A DNA stretch of 64,000 nucleotides from Polytrichum commune (Eukaryota; Streptophyta; Polytrichopsida; Polytrichales; Polytrichaceae). A program made the translations under genes and the position numbers. The notes beneath the pieces were generated by a model. It was not told the origin of the DNA and ran no database searches. It saw nothing but the letters and a program-made list of their open reading frames with translations. The stretch's first letter is position 1; the number at the start of each line of letters is the position of its first letter. Shown piece by piece: positions 45,307-57,654 of the stretch. The stretch lies in NCBI GenBank assembly GCA_950295325.1, contig OX485804.1, positions 68,918,033 to 68,982,032 of the forward strand, read 5' to 3'.

Positions 45307-48200
45307 CTATGTACCTACGAGGTAAGTTGGAGGAAGATCGTCTTCCCCTTTCATTCGGACACAGGGTCTCAAGGCAGCTCCAATGCAAGTACCTGCCAAT
45401 GCCTTGATGGCCACATAGGCAGTTCGGCGAGCCACTCCTGTGTCCTCATTAGAAAGACCAAGACCTTCTTCCTCCACAGTTGACGGGCAAGCAATTCCCA
45501 CATTTCTGGCCACCCCTTCCACTGTCCCCACTGCCGCCGCCGTCGTAGTCCTTGTTTGGAAGACCTCGTTCATGGCCTTCAGTTGCGCAGTTTGGAGCTC
45601 AATTAGCCTTGCCTGGTTACCCTGCACATCCCTGCAGGAAGAAGACCGACTCACCGGATGCTCAATCAAGTCATATTGTGAAGTGCACAGGTCTCGAACC
45701 TCGGTGATCTCGTACAAAGGATCCGAGGAAAAATCAACATTTCCATCCATGGCTTCACTTATATTGTTGTTCCGTCCCAGCTCATGAGAAACCTCGGGGC
45801 TTATGCAAGGAGAGAGCGGCTTCTTCCCAGCACCTCCTCCGAGCTTAGGTTTCGGCCTCGAAGAGTAAACCCTAAGCCAATTCGCACTTGAAAGCGCATC
45901 ATGCTCGCATATATCCTCATCAAGATCCATTGATTGTGCGGTGCTGTTCGATCTGAACGAGGCATTCGCTGACTTGTACTCCTCAAACGACGCCTCAGCT
46001 TCAATTTCGCCGGTTTCAGTAACGATGGGCATGAGAGTTTCCGATGCACAAGGTCTGGGAAGGTTTGATATCATCAAACCTTCCAACGCTCCACCACCCT
46101 CTCCACCTGCCTGAAGGCTTTGAGAGGGGGGCTGTTCATCTAGCTTAGATTCAGCAGCCCTAATCGGCTCGGCCTCTGCGAATCTGGAAACTTGAGATAA
46201 CAGTCTTGTATGGTGCACACTGGAAGGAACTTTCGCTCTTCGAGCTGGCGCCCCTGGCCAAGGCCTCTGAGCACTCACACTTCTTCTCACCACCCTAGTG
46301 ATGTTGTCAAAGGACGACAGGGTGATCCTTCGATGAATATCCTTCAAATCCTCAACCACATCAAACATGGTAGGCCGTCGGTACCGAGAGGTTCTCACAC
46401 ACTTCATTGCCAAGTTGATCATCTGCTTCAGGGGCTTGAAATTGGCTGGCAAGGGTACCTTCTTATCGCACACTTCGTCAATTTTCCCCTGCTTGATAAG
46501 TGGAAGGGCCCAGTCGAGGATACTTGGCGGTTCGTAAGCCAAGTCTATAGCATTCCTGCCACTAATCACCTCTAGAAGAAGAATACCAAAGCTGAACACA
46601 TCTGTTTTCGTGCTCAAATCCGAAGGGGTCTCATACTCCGGGTCCAAATACCCCATCGTACCTGCAGGAGGAGTAGAGGTTTTCAACATCTCCTCAATGT
46701 GGCCTCGAAGAGCCAGACCGAAATCTCCAAGCTTGGCATTCCAATTCTCATCAATTAGAACATTGGATGACTTGATGTCTCGGTGAATGATGGGAGGGCT
46801 GGCAGAATGGAGGGTTAATATTCCTTTAGCTGTCTGCAGGGATAACTGAACCCGCATTGACCAACTCAAGGGCGAGAAGCTGTCATGCAGATTGTCATGA
46901 AGCGTGCCGTTAGGCATAAATTCAACAACCAGGAGCTTCTCATCTGCTTCCCGAGTGTAGCCGAGCAAGTTGACCAGACGCTCGCTCCATATTTTGGACA
47001 AGATTTCAAGCTCGTTGTCGAATGAGCTCTCATCTTGAAGCCGCTGTCTTGCATAAGTGGCTCTCTTCACAGCTATCTGTTTCCCATCTTTGAGAACACC
47101 TCTGTAAACCAACCCATGGCTTCCCTTCCCGAGCAAACTTTCCTCTGCGAAATCATTAGTGGCTGCTTTGAGATCCTGCCACACACATCAGTATTTGAAA
47201 TTACTTGACTGCAGTGGTCCCAGGAAAAGGTAGTAGGTATGAACCCAAAACTACTGCTACAAAAGAAAATCCCTGGAATCTCGTAGATATTGTGATGGCA
47301 GGATGGCATGCTGCTCGGAAGACAACCACCATGAGAGGCAGAATGCATCATCAACACCGGAGACCAGCGAGTAGCTGCAAAACGATTCAAAGATTGCAGA
47401 AAGGACCTCAGCCCCAATCCCACTGAGACTCGTTGTCACCTCAACCTCGAAGTTTACTTCTACAAGAACATCTGTTTTGGAGGATCACAGTATCAGCTCA
47501 AAACACGAACAAGATACAGACATCCCACATTTCCAGCAACGCCTGCGGATGGGCGGGCAGAAGGCTGGAAAGCTGTACAATCTCTCATTGCACCAGTTTG
47601 GGGATTACTGTGGTCCGAGGACACCAGGTGACACTAGGCCTCCAATCAAAAATACTAGTACAAAAGGATAACCCCTAAAATTTCGTAAATATCGCATGCT
47701 GCTCGGACGACAACCACTATGGACAACAGAATGCATCAACACCGGGAGACCAGTGCAAACCATTCAGAAATTGGAGAAAGGACGTAACCTCAACCTCAAT
47801 CCCACTGAGACTCTTTACATCTACAAGAACATATGTTTCGGAGGATCATTGCACTAACTCAGGGGATGAAAAGATACAGACATTCCACATTTTCAGAAAT
47901 ACCTGCAGATGGACTTGCAGAGAAGGGTCGCAACCTGTGCAGAGAGGCTTGTAGGGAAACTATTTTAATGGCAGAGAGGTGAGAAGAGATGGAAATGGAA
48001 ATGGAAATGGAAATAGAAGAAATTTTCCATGCAGGATGAGAATTTTAAAAAATAGAGAATAAAAACCCAAATCATGAAAGGCTTACCAAAAAAGTGAACA
48101 CCCGGGGGCTCACAGGACGCTGTCTCTGTCTCTTCTGCTTTTGATGTGCATTCTCGCAGGTGCCAATCGCAGCCTCCGTTCGGCAGGACAAATACCCCAT
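45307..48200 (-). CDS. Receptor-like cytoplasmic Ser/Thr kinase (At1g28390/At3g51990 type)
   Basis: Two coding exons on the minus strand: 48200-48087 and 47175-45307, joined across a 911-base GT-AG intron in phase 0, giving 660 residues. The N-terminus MGYLSC is typical of this kinase group and could be lipid-modified at G2/C6. The kinase domain spans about 50-330: GKGSHG loop at 54-59, lysine K75 in IAVK, HRD at 169-171 followed by IKSSNVLID, DFG at 189-191, then GTMGYLDPEY, DVFSFG and a C-lobe RRPTM. HRD with its Arg makes it an RD kinase, and all catalytic residues are present. There is no transmembrane segment or ectodomain. Residues about 335-660 are a Ser/Glu/Pro-rich tail of unknown function. 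Substrates and pathway are not known. The exon 1 start is the first ATG giving the MGYLSC motif. Confidence 0.9.
47215..47935. repeat. Tandem duplication inside the kinase intron
   Basis: Two units, about 47215-47560 and 47600-47935, are offset by 389 bases. They share CATGCTGCTCGGA(A/C)GACAACCA, GAATGCATCA, AATCCCACTGAGACTC, CTACAAGAACAT(C/A)TGTTT and GATACAGACAT(C/T)CCACATTT. Diverged and non-coding. Confidence 0.7.
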
Positions 48201-48319
48201 TGCTCCAGAGCCTACTCGATCCAAATCCCGCCAACTAACTGCATGCCTAGTCGATTTCGAGGAGCCTAACGCAATACAAAAACCCGAGAGAACAATATCC
48301 GAGAGTTCTGCTAATCTGA

Positions 48320-49650
48320 ACACGAGATTGTGGAGAATCCGCTGCTAAAGACTAGACATCTGGTAGCATTGTCCGTTCTATATGCTCTCCATGGCGATGA
48401 CTCACTCACTCGCATCGAAGCAACACAAAGCAACCTTCCTCGACATCGTGAAGGCATCGCGCTCCTTTACCCCTGACAAAACTCTTCGATATCACACCAC
48501 GCCCAGGAACCTGGATGCTTCCCCCCGGAGCTCTGCAATGTCTGCATCTCGAAGCCTCCGGATACGCCGAAGCGAATCTAAGTGGCAGTCGAATGAAAAT
48601 GGACACAAGCTCCGATACTTTTGAAAACAGCGGATCTTAAAAATCGCATCCCCCGCCTACTACTACTACTACTACACTACTTCACAGAAGTCTTGTTGGA
48701 TCTCAAGCTCCTGCATTTGTGCCCGTTACCATGTTCAGACCCCGAAACGCTCCATAACTCCCAAGCTCTCACACATCTGCCTATAATGCTCGAAAACACT
48801 GCAACGGTCGCTTGGAAGAGCGAAACCTCCTAAAATCCTCTCCACTTGCAACCACCGAACCTACATAGCGCAGAAAGAAGAAACTAAGCTACGATGAACA
48901 TAGGACGAGCTGCGGAAACGAGCAAAAATGTTGGACCACTTCGAACTTTGTTGGATCTCAAGGCTCCTGCATTTGTGCCCGTGACCATTAGTGCCTCCAA
49001 GAATGGCTCCGGTAACTCACAAACCGATCTCGCCAACAAGGACCCAAACCTCCTGAAATCTTCACAAGTAGCAGGTGACTTGCAGCCGAGACTCCTCACC
49101 CACCCACCACAGACACCGGAAAGATGCCAAGCTAATCTGTTGTACTGCGAAACACGAAAGCTCGAGATGAGAAGCACGGCACAGATTTGGTGGGCTCAAG
49201 CAAACAGAGGGGAAAAACGGTGCTGTTCAGTTGCCTTTTCCCCACAAGCTTCCGAAAGTGGAACCTTTTGTTTCGTACAAAGAAGGCGATGACAATGTGG
49301 CATGCAAGTCGAAGCCGATTGTTACATCTCCGAATCACTGCAACGGTACCAAAGCACCGCGAAAGGGATATCTACCACCATGGGCCTCCTATTCCCCAGC
49401 AAGCCTACGCTACTGTGCCGAAAGTGGGCCACCCGCAAAAGCCTGCCCACACCCCACCGACCGCTGGACACCTCCTCCGACCTTCGGTAGCTAAATCCCC
49501 CTCGTTCCAGACTTATCCCGACCGCCAGACGTCGCGTGGTTGCGTGCCCTCTGTCCTCCGGTCGCCGAATACAAGGCTTGGCAAGCCAGCAACCACCCGG
49601 CCCGGCCGGAGATCGTGAGCCATTACGAGAGTGGGGGAGCCTTTATTGGG
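48320..49650. other. Upstream region of the kinase gene, coding status unclear
   Basis: This CpG-containing stretch lies just upstream of the kinase start on the minus strand and probably includes its promoter and leader. On the plus strand there are frames at 48894-49292 (132 codons) and 49187-49618 (143 codons). They look protein-like in part but switch frame, match no family I know and are not supported as genes. A block GTTGGATCTCAAG(G)CTCC plus neighbours occurs twice (48697 and 48950). Confidence 0.35.
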
Positions 49651-50149
49651 GGCAACGGTCGCTACGAACAATGAAAGTTTCCCCCAAAAAAAAGTATTAA
49701 AATACATTAATGCCAGCCTCCTTCAGAGTTGTTTAATAAGTGCACACCTAAGTAGTAATAAAGGTAAAGGGGAAACACTAGAAGTAGCGAAGGGGAGGCG
49801 AACCTTGTGGGCCACGTGGAATGAGGTATCCCTCTGCTTATGTGGCATTGTCTATTAAATATTCCTTCTGGTCCCCTGTATGTGTGCGCCAGCCTGGTAA
49901 GTGACGCAGGTGGCTGTGTGCGCCACGTGGCACCTATGTCATGTGCGTGCGTACTATTAACATTGCCCCCAACTCCGCTGTAAGCTTATAGGTATCTCGC
50001 ATGAGCTTTGCATGTTTGGCTTTTGGAATACCGCCATGGATGTCGTGCGGATGACATCGCTTGGGAACCAAAACCAAGTGCCACACCCAAAACAAATCAA
50101 CACAACAAACAAAATCCCTCAAAGAAATTGGCATCACGAGGATAGCTTA
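49651..50149. other. Intergenic, no gene seen
   Basis: Short A-run at 49684-49693; otherwise nothing recognisable. Confidence 0.45.
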
Positions 50150-50384
50150 ACCCTTAAAGGACAATGCTGCCCCACGGGCTTGGTATTATTTTGAGAGAAT
50201 CTTGTTCAAAACTTCTACTCCATTACACCAAATGGGGTTTTTAGAATGCCAAATCGAGCACCTTAGCAAGATCTATACTTCTTTAGAATAGAGCCTATGT
50301 AAATTAATTGGTTAATCATGTTTAAAATGAATTTTAAAAGATATTTTGGGTGTGGTATCGGGAAAGCATGTGTCCTTTAAGGGT
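50150..50384. mobile_element. TA-flanked MITE, ACCCTTAAAGGACA ends
   Basis: This 235-bp AT-rich element has perfect 14-bp inverted ends (ACCCTTAAAGGACA) and TA at 50148-50149 and 50385-50386. Small size and TA duplication are Stowaway-like, but the terminus is different from the AGGTA group in this window. Confidence 0.8.
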
Positions 50385-50914
50385 TAAGGGTCTTGAGTGA
50401 GGCCTTACAGTAATACCTTCCCTTTGGTGACACCTATTCGTAATCCTTCAGCCGTCAACAAGTGAACAGTGCCATCAAGTAAGTCATTACTAAAGGCGAT
50501 TGATCATATGCAACATTAATTATAAATTAGCACCACTTCGGCCATTCATAATAGCATTGTAAGAATGCAAGAATGCTTTTAAAAGAGCACCAACTTTGGC
50601 CAATCACACTAACTAATCGGGGATCTATTTGCTCAATGAGGTGGTGTATGAAGTGATCCACAAAAGAGGGACAATACCCGCGTCACTGAGGCATTGTGAA
50701 CAGGCCTTGTGTGGTTGTGGGCATAGTGGATCTGCACCGTCCATCCCCACAAAGTCCATGTGGCAGCCTTAGTGTGCTCATATGGCTTGTGAAGGGTGCC
50801 AACATGGATTGTTGGGCTTTGTGGGATCCGCATGCAACGTAGCCTTCAAAGGAATCATGAGCCAACTTCCAAGCCTAACTTAGCCTCATGTAAAAGCCAG
50901 TAGGTAAAGCCTAC
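50385..50914. other. Intergenic, no gene seen
   Basis: No gene or bounded element recognised between the two MITEs. Confidence 0.45.
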
Positions 50915-50917
50915 TTA

Positions 50918-51403
50918 GGGCCACTTCACACAGGAGCCAAGAGCCGTGACCATGAAATTGTGAGAGCCCAAAAGAAAGTGTCCGAAGGCCGTCCCAAAAC
51001 ACCTCCAAAATCATGTAGTGTGGTCACGGACCCTCAAGCATAGTGTGAAGTCGTATGTGACCGGACCCTCAACCAAATGCTATTTCAATAAATGTATGTT
51101 CATGCAAGTCCTCACACATGATAAAAAAATAAAATAAAATCAACGTGCCATAGTCTCCTGGTTTTGTGTTAGGCCTACCTCCAAGAGGTGGTTTTTGAAA
51201 ATAGTCCAAGTGACCATGAAACATGATCCATTCGATGCCATGTAGGAATCCATGTAAACTTTACATCCATCTTGCATTCACATACTTCGTTGGTCCCTCA
51301 AGCGTAGTGTGAAGCGAACTTTGACCGGCTCCGCCTTTTCCACCAATGAGAGTGCTTGAAGTGTGATGGTCACGGGCTCTCAGTCTCGTGTGTGAAGTGG
51401 CCC
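50918..51403. mobile_element. PIF/Harbinger-like MITE, GGGCCACTTCACAC family (uninterrupted)
   Basis: This 486-bp element has inverted ends GGGCCACTTCACACAGG and GTGTGAAGTGGCCC and TTA at 50915-50917 and 51404-51406. It is the intact relative of 18373-19213 and supplies the empty site (TA at 51176-51177) for the element nested there. Confidence 0.88.
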
Positions 51404-51819
51404 TTAAGTTAGCCCAATGTTAGGGTGGAGAGCTCAAGGCTTTGTTTTGATCTTTAACATCACCCACATACAGCCGCCCAGTGTAACTAACGTCATCATT
51501 TAAATTACTTTGGTGCCCGTGTTCTAGCTCACCCACATTGTTCTTGAGTACTTGGCCTTTCATAAGCCTCTCAGAAGTATGTTCATAGTGCAAGGCTTGA
51601 GCCCGTCAGATTATATTCCCACATTAAATAAAAAATTTGTGAGCCAAAAGTTTCACTCGAGGGGGAGGGAAATTGGATATAAACCTAGTTAACTTCTAAT
51701 TTTAAAGTAATATTGTGCCCAAATATATATGACGTTAATTAATCTTCACCTTATTTAAATGGATGAGTTGACGGGATCAAGAGAAACCTAGAAGCCTAGC
51801 TTTTGATTTGAATCTACAA

Positions 51820-52374
51820 TTTAAGGCCATTGTGCACACGTGAACAATGGCCACAAGGGGAAAAACCCAACAATTTGTGATTTATCATGGTCATGGTCAA
51901 TGGTCCAAAGACCATGACCAAGAGAAATCCATGTCACATATTAAAAAGCCTTGGTGATGCGTTGCAATGTGAAGCGGACTTACATCAAGAAATAGCATTT
52001 TTGATGAAAATGAAAAATCCTCGAATCATAAGAATACCTAACATGATTAAAGTTAGAAGTCGTTGGAATAATAAATGTAAAATAGAAATTGATGAAGATA
52101 TGTTTTTCCTCTGACATGGTCACCCCTATTTTTGGTTGAAAGAACCTAATTGGATTCTCTTGCCGTAAAATATGGGTGACCATCAAACTTTGTCCATTTC
52201 TAGACATGTAGGATTCCAAATCACTTTCACATTCATTTTCTAACATGCTCACGTCTAATTTAGGTGACATGTGTATAAAATGAAGTGGGACTGCCACTTG
52301 TTTCCAACCAATGAGAGGGTTTGACAAAGCAGTGGTCATGGTCATTGGTCAAGAATGGAAAATGGTCCTTAAGG
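51820..52374. repeat. Inverted-repeat element, copy 1 of an adjacent pair
   Basis: It begins TTTAAGGCCATTGTG and ends AATGGTCCTTAA, an imperfect inverted terminus. GGTCATGGTCA/TGACCATG motifs lie near both ends. It is colinear with 52480-52970. A 75-codon plus frame inside is not supported as a gene. Confidence 0.55.
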
Positions 52375-52479
52375 AATAGGTGTGGTCAGTGTCTATTACA
52401 TATTACTACGACCCGACAACAATTTAAATTTATTAAACAAAAAACTTGATTCCCATCATTTTAAATTTTATGAGGGCCA

Positions 52480-52970
52480 TGTTACACGTGTGACCCAAAG
52501 GGGTCGTGAGAAATAATGGTTAGGATTTGTCATGGTGATGATCAATGGTCCAAAACCATGACCACGAGAAACCCTTAAATTTTTATTTTTTTTAAAGCTA
52601 TGTTACATAACTCATTGTAAAGTGGACTTAGACCAGGACATGGTTTTTCTATTAAAATTTAAGGATTACAAATAATCTTTTAGTGAAAAGGATGTTATAA
52701 AACACAATCATCTTTATTTTATGTGGAGCCAATCTATTTGGGTTCCCTTGCCACAAAATCTAGGTGACCACCAAGCATGATCTTATTTTAGACGAGTAGG
52801 ATTTCATAGTCACTTTCATGTCATTTTCTCATCCATTTGTTGACATGAGCACTCTTTTTTTTTTGAGCTTTTGTCAAATGAATTGAAATTGCCACTCATT
52901 TCTCTACCAATGAGAGAATTTGGAAAGCAGTGGAAATGGTCCTTGATCAATATTGAAAACAAGCCTTGAG
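52480..52970. repeat. Inverted-repeat element, copy 2 of an adjacent pair
   Basis: Colinear with 51820-52374 through CAATGGTCCAAA(G)ACCATGACCA, ATGTTACATAA-like, CTTGCC(G/A)(T/C)AAAAT, CACTTTCA, ACCAATGAGAG and AAAGCAGTGG blocks. The borders are approximate. Confidence 0.5.
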
Positions 52971-52974
52971 TCCA

Positions 52975-54454
52975 ATCATTTCAAAGCATCCCGTGACTTC
53001 ATAATTTGTGCCAACATAGTTTCCATCACCAATCTTGTATTCACAAGCTATTTATGGCCATGTCAAAAAAGGTAAAGCACGTCACCTTGGGGACCGTACA
53101 TGGGTATTTGTTCATTTTCTACCTAATAACTACACGCATTCATTGTTTCAATACTTCAATGTGTTGTTTTTTTTAGAGTTGAGCAAGAACTCAAGGAACT
53201 TGATTGTATAATCATAGATCTGGGATGCTTGAAAATATGATATTTGTGTGAAAATGGCATCACATTGTGACAAAAATGTATTGCACATTACAACATTCAT
53301 CTTTCTCCTCCCAAAACGTATTGTAGCTCTACTGTAGATATATTCTTAAGGAGATGAAAGAAATTTGCACTTTTATATAATAATAATAAAAAGAAAGATG
53401 GGAGAGGATTTTGATGTTCCTTGCAATGTTCCCCATTGTGGGGACCATCAAGATCCACTCTCACCTTGTTCATTCTCATTGAGATCCTATAGGGAACAAA
53501 ATGGGAACATTGACGTACCATGTATGCCTAACCTAAATGTGAAACATCATTGATGTGTAATATGTTTATAGTGTGACTTTAGTGTAATGCTAAAAGGTTG
53601 AAACACTTAAAATTATATTGGGTAATTACCCATGCATAATCCCCAAGGCAACAACTTGCTATACCCTAAGACAACCATGAATATGTTGTGTTTTTAAGAC
53701 TAGTGATGGAAAATCTATTAGGGCATTTTTGTGCCAATGATATCTGAAACCCAATATACTCAAGATTCGAAGGTTATAAATATTTGATTATATTGATATT
53801 AAAGTGATGGATTACTTTGGTGTGCTCTGCTTTAAATGTGTGTATGTATACTTAAGTACCTCAAATATAATGCTTTGAAGCCCACAACAAGCCTTTTGGA
53901 CCTTTAACCCTTATTGTTTTTTGAAACCACATTATGGTCTTGTAGTTGGGGTAGCCACCTCCTTAGCACTAGTTGGAGGCCCTTTATAAGAAGATTTTGA
54001 TTTCTACTTATTTAACAAAGATTGAAAGGGGGGGGGGGGGGGGAGAGTGGAGAGTGTTAGGTTCATATCATATTGATGTTTTGAGAAGTGGATTTGGGTT
54101 TACCATACTATTATGATTCTCCGTTGAGCTCACAACCAACCTCCCAACATGTGAATGGTTTTCCCAACGGAATCGCTATATTCATGAAAACTATTGACTT
54201 TTAGTCCTTGAAAAGTGTTTTAAAATGAAATCGAATAAGTTAAACTATGTTCTTTGATGTGCATGATAACTATATATGTCATTCATATGAAAAGTGATAT
54301 TGTCGATAAAAAATTATAGTGATGTATAACTCCAAATGGTAACCCACAGTGGACATTAAACCTCCCCCAAGAGCTTTTTGGGGGAGGTAGATTTGGGCAG
54401 GGGCCAACCCCCTAGAAAGAAATCCATTTTTTTTGGACCCGACCGAAACCCTTG
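52975..54454. other. Intergenic, no gene seen
   Basis: It holds a 16-base G-run at about 54028-54043 and a perfect 10-bp hairpin at 54361-54387 (CCTCCCCCAA and its inverse). No gene recognised. Confidence 0.45.
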
Positions 54455-55155
54455 TGTGAGCCCAAAAGGGTGTCCACATTTAGTCTTAGACCCTTGAAAC
54501 GTTAGTTGATGCACTTTGAAGTAGCATGTTACTTCACAAAAATATAAAAAGAGTGAAATGTTAGTCTTAGAAGTACCATGTTGTAAGAGGCTAGGATGTG
54601 AGTTGTTATTGTGTTTTTACCTTCGGAAGGATTTGAGTGAATGAGGATAGGTAAGGAGAACTTGGATTGAGTAGTTAGTGAGTAGGCTAGTACAAATGGA
54701 TGGAGACAACCAAAGTGACTCAAGAGGCAAGTGCATTCGAATTGGGATGAATGGAGGATCACATGGAGCGCACAAGTGGACCACCTCATCATGGCCACTT
54801 AATGGGGAAGGCCCAAGGAAGAATGCAAGGTGGAGGATAAGCAAATTCTCAAAGCACCAATCAAATCACGAGTTAAGCATCGTGGTTTGAATTAAGTGGT
54901 GAGCGACGATTTGGGAAAGTAAGGGGAGAAAGTTATGGCGGCGGAAAGCGAAGGAGGCTAAGTTTGGGTTGAAGCATCCCAAGTTTGGTAAAGTGTGGTA
55001 GGTAGAAAGCCAAGGCTAGTTAAATGTTCGAATTAGGATCCTTGTTGATCATTTGAGGGAGGAAGGCTTAGAAGATAGAATTGGCGCCTACTAAGTAGGA
55101 GGAAATCTCAAGGGCTTATCGTGAGCCTTGAGGGTGCTCACCCCCTCAAGCTTAC

Positions 55156-55162
55156 TATATAA
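55156..55162 (+). promoter_or_regulatory. Likely TATA box of the LTR promoter
   Basis: TATATAA, about 700 bases into the LTR, is followed within 30-40 bases by a pyrimidine-rich TCTCTTTCC stretch suitable for a transcription start. It is the best such site in the LTR by eye. Confidence 0.5.
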
Positions 55163-55673
55163 TCCCTCATTCTTCCCTCACTCATCCTCTCTTTCCTTTG
55201 TGCTCCAAGGCACCCCACGAGTTATAAGTGTGGGTGTGGGAAGCCATATTGAAGCACATGTGTGTGCTTAGTTTTTAGTTTGAGAGCCAAGGCTTGTTAG
55301 CCTTGAAGAGGGCTTGACCTCTTGGTAGAATTAGTGTTGACGTGAAGGATTTTAAAGTTAATTCATGATTCCAATTTGTGGTACTTTAAGTTCATGTTTT
55401 GAATACACGTGGTTGCAAGTTCCATGTTTAAGAGTTGAGCACTTGATGTTGTGATGAGTGCAAAAATATACTTGTGTGGATTAGTTAGTCTTAGTGAAGT
55501 TAGGAAATTCTCTCTCCCCCTCTCCTCTCTAGGATTTTAGGATTTTAGGATTAGAGAAGAATTGTGTGATTAGAAAGGGGTTGTTAGTAGAATTAGGGAA
55601 ATTAGGTAGGAAGATTAGTTAAGGGCTTGAATAATTAGTGAGGTAGTTGGGGATTACAACTACAAAGTTGTGG

Positions 55674-56048
55674 GTTCATGAAGGAGCTGGGTTTATGAAG
55701 GAGCTGGGTTTGTTTAGTTAGAAAGTAAAGAGCTGGGTTTATGAAGGAGCTGGGTTTATGAAGGAGCTGGGTTTGTTTAGTTAGAAGCTAAGAAGCTGGG
55801 TTCATGAAGGAGCTGGGTTTATGAAGGAGCTGGGTTTGTTTAGTTAGAAAGTAAAGAGCTGGGTTTATGAAGGACCTGGGTTTGTTTAGTTAGAAGCTAA
55901 GGAGCTGGATTCATGAAGGAGCTGGGTTTATGAAGGAGCTGGGTTTGTTTAGTTAGAAGCTAAGAAGCTGGGTTTATGAAGGAGCTGGGTTTATGAAGGA
56001 GCTAGGTTTATGTAATTAGAAAGTAAAGAGATGGGTTCATGAAGGAGC
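55674..56048 (+). repeat. LTR minisatellite, 63-bp units built from a 17-bp subrepeat
   Basis: The TGTTTAGTTAGAA marker occurs at 55711, 55774, 55837, 55883 and 55946, with a variant near 56011: spacing 63, 63, 46, 63 and 65. The short unit lacks exactly one 17-bp subrepeat (ATGAAGGAGCTGGGTTT), which shows two-level repeat structure. Confidence 0.85.
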
Positions 56049-56748
56049 TTAGTAAATAGCCTACCTAATTAGCTCATAGACAAGTAGTTAGTTACATTAT
56101 GCTAGTTAGTGTTATGTGTGGCTTTCACAAGTAAATGTATTTGAGATTGACTATAGAGAATAGTGTTTTTTTTAACACTTGCATCCTCTCTTTAAAAATA
56201 AACCACGTGCACAACTTAATGGAGAATGTGGAGCACTCTCGCGATGGCAAGACAAAGGAAGCAAAGACCAAAGGTGCGAGGGAGAGATTGACATAAGTCA
56301 CATAAGTATTTCTTAATACTTAAAGGCTTATGTACGGTATGGAGACACCAAGTGAGACCTCTTATAGTAGCGATACGGAATACACAAATGATAGTTCAAG
56401 TGGTAGTATAGAGTCAACGGCACGGACTCCATTTAGGAGAGGGATATCCTTAAGGGCTTGTGTAGCTAAAGCAGCCGGATGGACGTTAGAAGCAAACAAA
56501 GACAAAATAGCACCCGAGCATAAGGAGGTTAAAATAACATAGTTAACTTGTGCATTTTCCACATACGTATTGAAATCGTACATTGAGTTGTTAAAAGTGA
56601 AATTCCAGTTAAATCCAAGACCACTTGAAAGGTGAACCTTGTACTATGGACTCATCCAAGTCCAAATCCAATACCGCGGAGGAATGTGAGCCCAAACCCA
56701 CTACTCGGACTACGGACGCTTAAGGGTGGGGGGTTTGGCCTCACATAA

Positions 56749-56768
56749 TTGGTGCGTCCGCCGGGAGC
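56749..56768 (+). promoter_or_regulatory. Candidate tRNA primer-binding site
   Basis: TTGGTGCGTCCGCCGGGAGC begins three bases after the LTR. Its position and TTGG start fit a primer-binding site of the TGGCGCC/TGGCGAC kind used by Athila/Tat elements. The exact tRNA was not identified. Confidence 0.5.
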
Positions 56769-57654
56769 GAAGCGGAAGGTAGTTACAAGACTTGGAGGCG
56801 ACTAGGAGACTTGAAGGCAACTAGGAAAAATTGGAGACACAAACTTGAGAGAAGGGAAGGAGCACCCGAAACTCGGTAAGTATTCTCTCTTTGGGTTACA
56901 TTTGAATTCATTGTATTTCAACTATTCCTTGGAATGAATTGCATTGTCAATTACGCAAATTCATTTTTGAGGAAGGAGCGCGGCGAAGGTACGTCCTCAA
57001 CCTTTTGGGGGATTTGCTAAGAACTTAAAAGGAACCTATAACCGAGTAGCTCATTAAAACATTAGAGGGTAAATTCACCTTAGGACATTGAACTTTGACA
57101 CTCACCTCGGGGTGAGTCTCAAAGTTTTGGGAGTTGTCATTTCATGCTCTAGATTAAATTAATATTTCACAAAGTTTATGGTGTTGTTACATTGAGTCAC
57201 GATTGAGGGGAGTGCTAACTCACAGGGGGATGCGATTGCTCAAGGTATGTTTATTTCTTCAAAGTGAACTCATTAACTAATTAAGGAATGCCTTTTGTAC
57301 TCGTGATTGTTGTTATCCGTTGTAGAGGGTAATTCCCGAATTGTGGATGGTGTGAGAAGTTGAAGGGTGAAGCCTCGACTTTTAACATAATCTACTCGGA
57401 AGGTCACCCCCTCACAATCGGTATTGTGGTGAGTGTTAATTTGCGGGAAGGTGCGGAGGTGATGCTCCGACTTAACCAAAAATTTAACATGAACATGCCT
57501 ATCCCCTATTGGGATTCTTTCACCTAAGTGGGCTTGCAGGTTCTTTTCCTCACCTCCTAAAAAAATTATAACCACACCAAGACAAGTAAAAATATTAAGA
57601 GGGGAATTGCTAGGATTATGTGTGGTCAAGTGAGGGTCGATCGATTCTTATGGA

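Larger units (their letters stand above)
54455..56745 (+). repeat. 5' LTR, 2291 bp
   Basis: It starts TGTGAGCCCAAAAGG and ends CCTCACA, the usual TG...CA with a short inverted repeat (TGTGAG/CTCACA). The start is fixed by identity with 63956-64000. The end is set by the CA preceding a primer-binding-like sequence. It contains a TATA box, a minisatellite and a 70-codon open frame (56330-56542) of no known function. Confidence 0.85.

Noticed and set aside
45307-47184. Kinase as a single exon starting at the GTG before WQDL
   Set aside because: The GTG lies in the acceptor region (GTGTGGCAG). Joining from exon 48200-48087 gives the family-typical MGYLSC start and a smooth FTFLDLKAATN junction.
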